Assembly: GCA_039984955.1 (NCBI GenBank)
Contig: JBDWTN010000007.1
Coordinates: 310,001-374,000 of the forward strand
Direction: 5' to 3'
Length of the DNA stretch: 64,000 bases
Source of the DNA: Marinobacter alexandrii
GTDB taxonomy: Bacteria; Bacteroidota; Bacteroidia; Cytophagales; Cyclobacteriaceae
The stretch's first letter is position 1, and every line of letters starts with the position of its first letter. The notes beneath the pieces are model-generated. The model searched no databases. It worked only from the letters and a program-made list of their open reading frames with translations, and was not told the DNA's origin. The translations under genes were made by a program, and so were the position numbers. Positions 61,720 to 64,000 of this stretch are shown here, piece by piece.

Positions 61720-61854
61720 TGTTTTTTTGATAAAACTAAATTACTAATTGGCATAGCAGGTTATCAGATCAAGATCATACTTCCACTTGATCATTCTCAT
61801 ACTCTCATTTAGGCATTCCTCACTTCTTTAATGCTTAGATGCAAAATTAGTAGT

Positions 61855-63756
61855 ATGGGGTCTTTAGATGTCAAAGCAGTACAAACTGCACAAGAAAGAA
61901 GAATTCTGATGGATTCATTGTCTCGAGATATAGAGGCACTTGATTTCATGATCAAAGAAGGGCTCATTGAATCTTCTATTCAGCGCATTGGAGCAGAGCA
62001 AGAAGTATGCTTTGTTGACAAGAATTATCAACCTGCTCCTGTCAATTCAAAAGTACTGGATATCATTCGTGACAAGCATTTCACCTATGAACATGCAAGC
62101 TATAATGCAGAGATCAATTTGGACCCTCTTGAATTTACGCATGAAAGCCTCAACACTTTGGAAGCAAACCTGATCAAGCATATCAGTTATTTGACAAGCA
62201 CTGCAAAGACAATCGATACTGACGTTGTGCTAGTAGGTATTCTTCCCACCATTGAAAGAGAACACTTGACCTCTGATTTCTTCACCCCTATCGGTCGATA
62301 CAAGACCATAAATGATCTGTTTAGTGCAACGAGAGGTGAACCTTATGAATTCAGAATCGAAGGAGCTGACCAGCTAATTACCAAGCATGATAATACCATG
62401 TTCGAGGGATGTACTACAAGTTTTCAAGTTCATTTACAAGTTAGTGCTGAAGACTTCTCTAAGAAATACAATTGGGCGCAAGTCATAGCCGGGCCTGTAT
62501 TGTCTATGGCTACCAACTCACCTTTGCTACTCGGCAAGCGTTTGTGGAGAGAGACGCGTATAGCCCTTTTCCAGCAGTCAATAGATGAGCGTAAATCTAC
62601 TCATGGCCTCCTTGAAAAAGCCCCAAGAGTCACTTTTGGAACACACTGGATCAGTAATTCCATCACGGAGATATTTAAAGATGATATTACCCGATATCCG
62701 GTACTGCTGCAAAGCCTGGATACAGAAGATTCATTAGATCTACTCAAAAAGGGTGAAATCCCAAAACTAAAAGCATTAAGCATAAACAATGGCTCAGTAT
62801 ACCGATGGAACAGGGGATGCTACGGCATCACTAACGGGAAGCCTCACTTAAGAATAGAATGCAGATACATTCCATCCGGCCCCACGGTGGTGGATGAAGT
62901 GGCAAATTCTGCTTTCTGGCTTGGATTGATGAATGCACCACCCGACGAATACAAAGACTTGTCTAAGTTGATAGACTTTGAAGATGCCCGCTCAAACTTT
63001 ATCAAAGCTGCTAGAATGGGCTTAGGTGCTCAGTTCAAATGGATCAACCACAAACGTATTCCAGCAAAAGAATTGATTCTATCCGAACTACTTCCATTGG
63101 CCAAAGAAGGGCTCATTAAGGCTGGAATAGTCTCAAGAGATATTCAAAAGTACCTCGGAGTTATTGAAGATAGAGTCAAAACAGAAAGTACAGGATCTCA
63201 ATGGATGCTAGACGCATATAAGGAGTTCAAAAAAGAAAGCACTCCTTCCATTGCAGCAATGAATCTCACGAACGTAATGATCAAACAGCAAAAAAAGAAC
63301 ATTCCTATTCATCGATGGAAATCAACTTTTAATAAAGAAGAAATCGATCTATCACGCGATTTAAAAGCTGCGCAAATAATGTCCAGGGATTTGTTCACTG
63401 TGCGAGAGGATGATCCTGTAAAGCTTGCGAGCAATATGATGATCTGGAAAAATGTAAGACACATTCCGGTAGAGGATAAAAACGGGAAACTAAGGGGCCT
63501 TATCACCTCCAATCAAATACAAAAAGGACTTGGAAATACAGCAGAAATCATAGTAAAAGAAATAATGCTAAATGACCCAATCTCTATAAGCCCTGAAACA
63601 GACATAACAGAGGTAACAAAACTCATGACAGAACAAAACTTGAGCGGCCTACCTGTCACAGATAATGGTTATTTGGTCGGCATCATTACTGAACGTGATT
63701 TTATGAGACTTATTAAAAAATGGTTGAACCAAAAGAAAAGCCAATGGAACCGGTAA
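61855..63756 (+). CDS. GCS2-type glutamate-cysteine ligase-like amidoligase with C-terminal CBS domains
   Basis: From the ATG at 61855 (633 residues; ATG 61831 would add 8), the first ~470 residues match the GCS2 amidoligase family (IGAEQEVCFVDKNYQ, YNAEINLDPLEFTHE, FEGCTTSFQVHLQVSAEDF, GSVYRWNRGCYGI, HLRIECRYIPSGPTVVDEVANSAF). Two CBS domains follow (about 505-565, MSRDLFTVREDDPV; about 570-630, MLNDPISISPETDI), likely adenylate sensors. These proteins join an amino group to a carboxylate using ATP. True glutathione synthesis is not proven. It overlaps an aspartoacylase-like gene by 13 bases. A synthesis/cleavage pair for an amide or peptide product is likely. Confidence 0.88.
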   Translation: MGSLDVKAVQTAQERRILMDSLSRDIEALDFMIKEGLIESSIQRIGAEQEVCFVDKNYQPAPVNSKVLDIIRDKHFTYEHASYNAEINLDPLEFTHESLNTLEANLIKHISYLTSTAKTIDTDVVLVGILPTIEREHLTSDFFTPIGRYKTINDLFSATRGEPYEFRIEGADQLITKHDNTMFEGCTTSFQVHLQVSAEDFSKKYNWAQVIAGPVLSMATNSPLLLGKRLWRETRIALFQQSIDERKSTHGLLEKAPRVTFGTHWISNSITEIFKDDITRYPVLLQSLDTEDSLDLLKKGEIPKLKALSINNGSVYRWNRGCYGITNGKPHLRIECRYIPSGPTVVDEVANSAFWLGLMNAPPDEYKDLSKLIDFEDARSNFIKAARMGLGAQFKWINHKRIPAKELILSELLPLAKEGLIKAGIVSRDIQKYLGVIEDRVKTESTGSQWMLDAYKEFKKESTPSIAAMNLTNVMIKQQKKNIPIHRWKSTFNKEEIDLSRDLKAAQIMSRDLFTVREDDPVKLASNMMIWKNVRHIPVEDKNGKLRGLITSNQIQKGLGNTAEIIVKEIMLNDPISISPETDITEVTKLMTEQNLSGLPVTDNGYLVGIITERDFMRLIKKWLNQKKSQWNR

Positions 63757-64000
63757 TCATACCCATCAACAATAAAAATAAATCACAACTCAAACGAATC
63801 ATTGGAACTTATGATCGAGGTGAATCAGGCACAACAATCATCTGCTTTTGTAGCATTCATGGCAATGAGCCGACAGGAAAAATAGCTTTTGAGCGCGTCA
63901 TAGAAACTCTCAGGAGATTAGAACCCGATTTCGAAGGAAAAATCATCGGCGTATGGGGGAATATGACAGCAAGTACAGAGCACGAAAGGTTTATAGATAT
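63744..64000 (+). CDS. succinylglutamate desuccinylase/aspartoacylase-family peptidase, truncated by window end
   Basis: The first ~85 codons are visible. CSIHGNEPTG near residue 40 is the zinc motif HxxE of the M14 AstE/ASPA group, which cleaves N-acyl amino acids. The ATG at 63744 overlaps the amidoligase gene by 13 bases, so translation is coupled. Only the N-terminal half of the metal site is seen; the rest lies beyond 64000. Confidence 0.85.
   Translation, partial: MEPVIIPINNKNKSQLKRIIGTYDRGESGTTIICFCSIHGNEPTGKIAFERVIETLRRLEPDFEGKIIGVWGNMTASTEHERFID

Noticed and set aside
61569-61754. 61-residue minus-strand ORF
   Set aside because: It is formed almost wholly by the palindromic repeat element at 61595-61719 and has no protein features.

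Overview
The window looks like a chromosomal piece of a marine, aerobic Bacteroidota, most likely of the order Cytophagales. The evidence is a SusC/SusD pair driven by an ECF sigma factor and a FecR anti-sigma factor, a secreted protease with a type IX secretion (T9SS) C-terminal domain, PadR plus prefix-domain FtsX permeases, fused CusA-TolC pumps, and the general lack of strong Shine-Dalgarno sequences. This placement is inferred from gene families; no rRNA or tRNA gene was seen.

Region 1 (39-15706, all minus strand) is the most coherent system. An ECF sigma factor and FecR are followed by a tightly spaced seven-gene run: SusC with an STN signalling domain, SusD, two surface lipoproteins sharing a C-terminal module, a T9SS-exported S8 protease, aspartate ammonia-lyase and an exported M20 peptidase. 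It reads as a Sus-like locus rebuilt for protein or peptide use (digest outside, import, cleave, deaminate aspartate) rather than for a glycan. A strong hairpin with a T-run sits just before the protease gene and may set expression of the catabolic half.

Region 2 (15.9-25.4 kb) holds a hydrolase/ECF sigma/membrane-protein operon, a palindromic repeat between convergent genes, a TonB receptor with a TPR partner, a hydrolase whose signal peptide is broken by one base, an aspartyl protease, and an AraC regulator translationally coupled to an M20 amidohydrolase. Region 3 (25.5-34.4 kb) has a PadR/FtsX pair, an EF-hand protein, an ArsR-type regulator divergent from a hydrolase/monooxygenase pair with a perfect 24-bp palindrome between them, a metallo-beta-lactamase-fold protein and several small membrane or hypothetical genes, one of them probably frameshifted.

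Region 4 (34.5-48.6 kb) is efflux. A heavy-metal RND pump is fused to its TolC partner and has a separate adaptor gene. A second operon carries TolC, adaptor, HAE-type RND pump, a PII-like protein, a YgaP-like membrane protein and a cupin. The second operon is preceded by a Crp/Fnr regulator with a C-x5-CC cluster and by three copies of a TGTAAC-N4-GTTACA site. OsmC and an Asp/Glu racemase lie between the two systems.

Region 5 (48.9-64.0 kb) has an Mla-type lipid ABC transporter, a decayed Crp/Fnr gene, a CPxC thioredoxin-like protein with a DUF318 permease, two VIT1/CCC1 metal transporters, a repeated coiled-coil protein, a DevBCA/LolCDE-like exporter, an orphan response regulator fused to a Crp/Fnr module, and a GCS2 amidoligase with CBS domains overlapping a truncated aspartoacylase-like peptidase at the right edge. 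Several promoters here carry TTGAT-N4-ATCAA-like boxes, suggesting one Crp/Fnr regulon.
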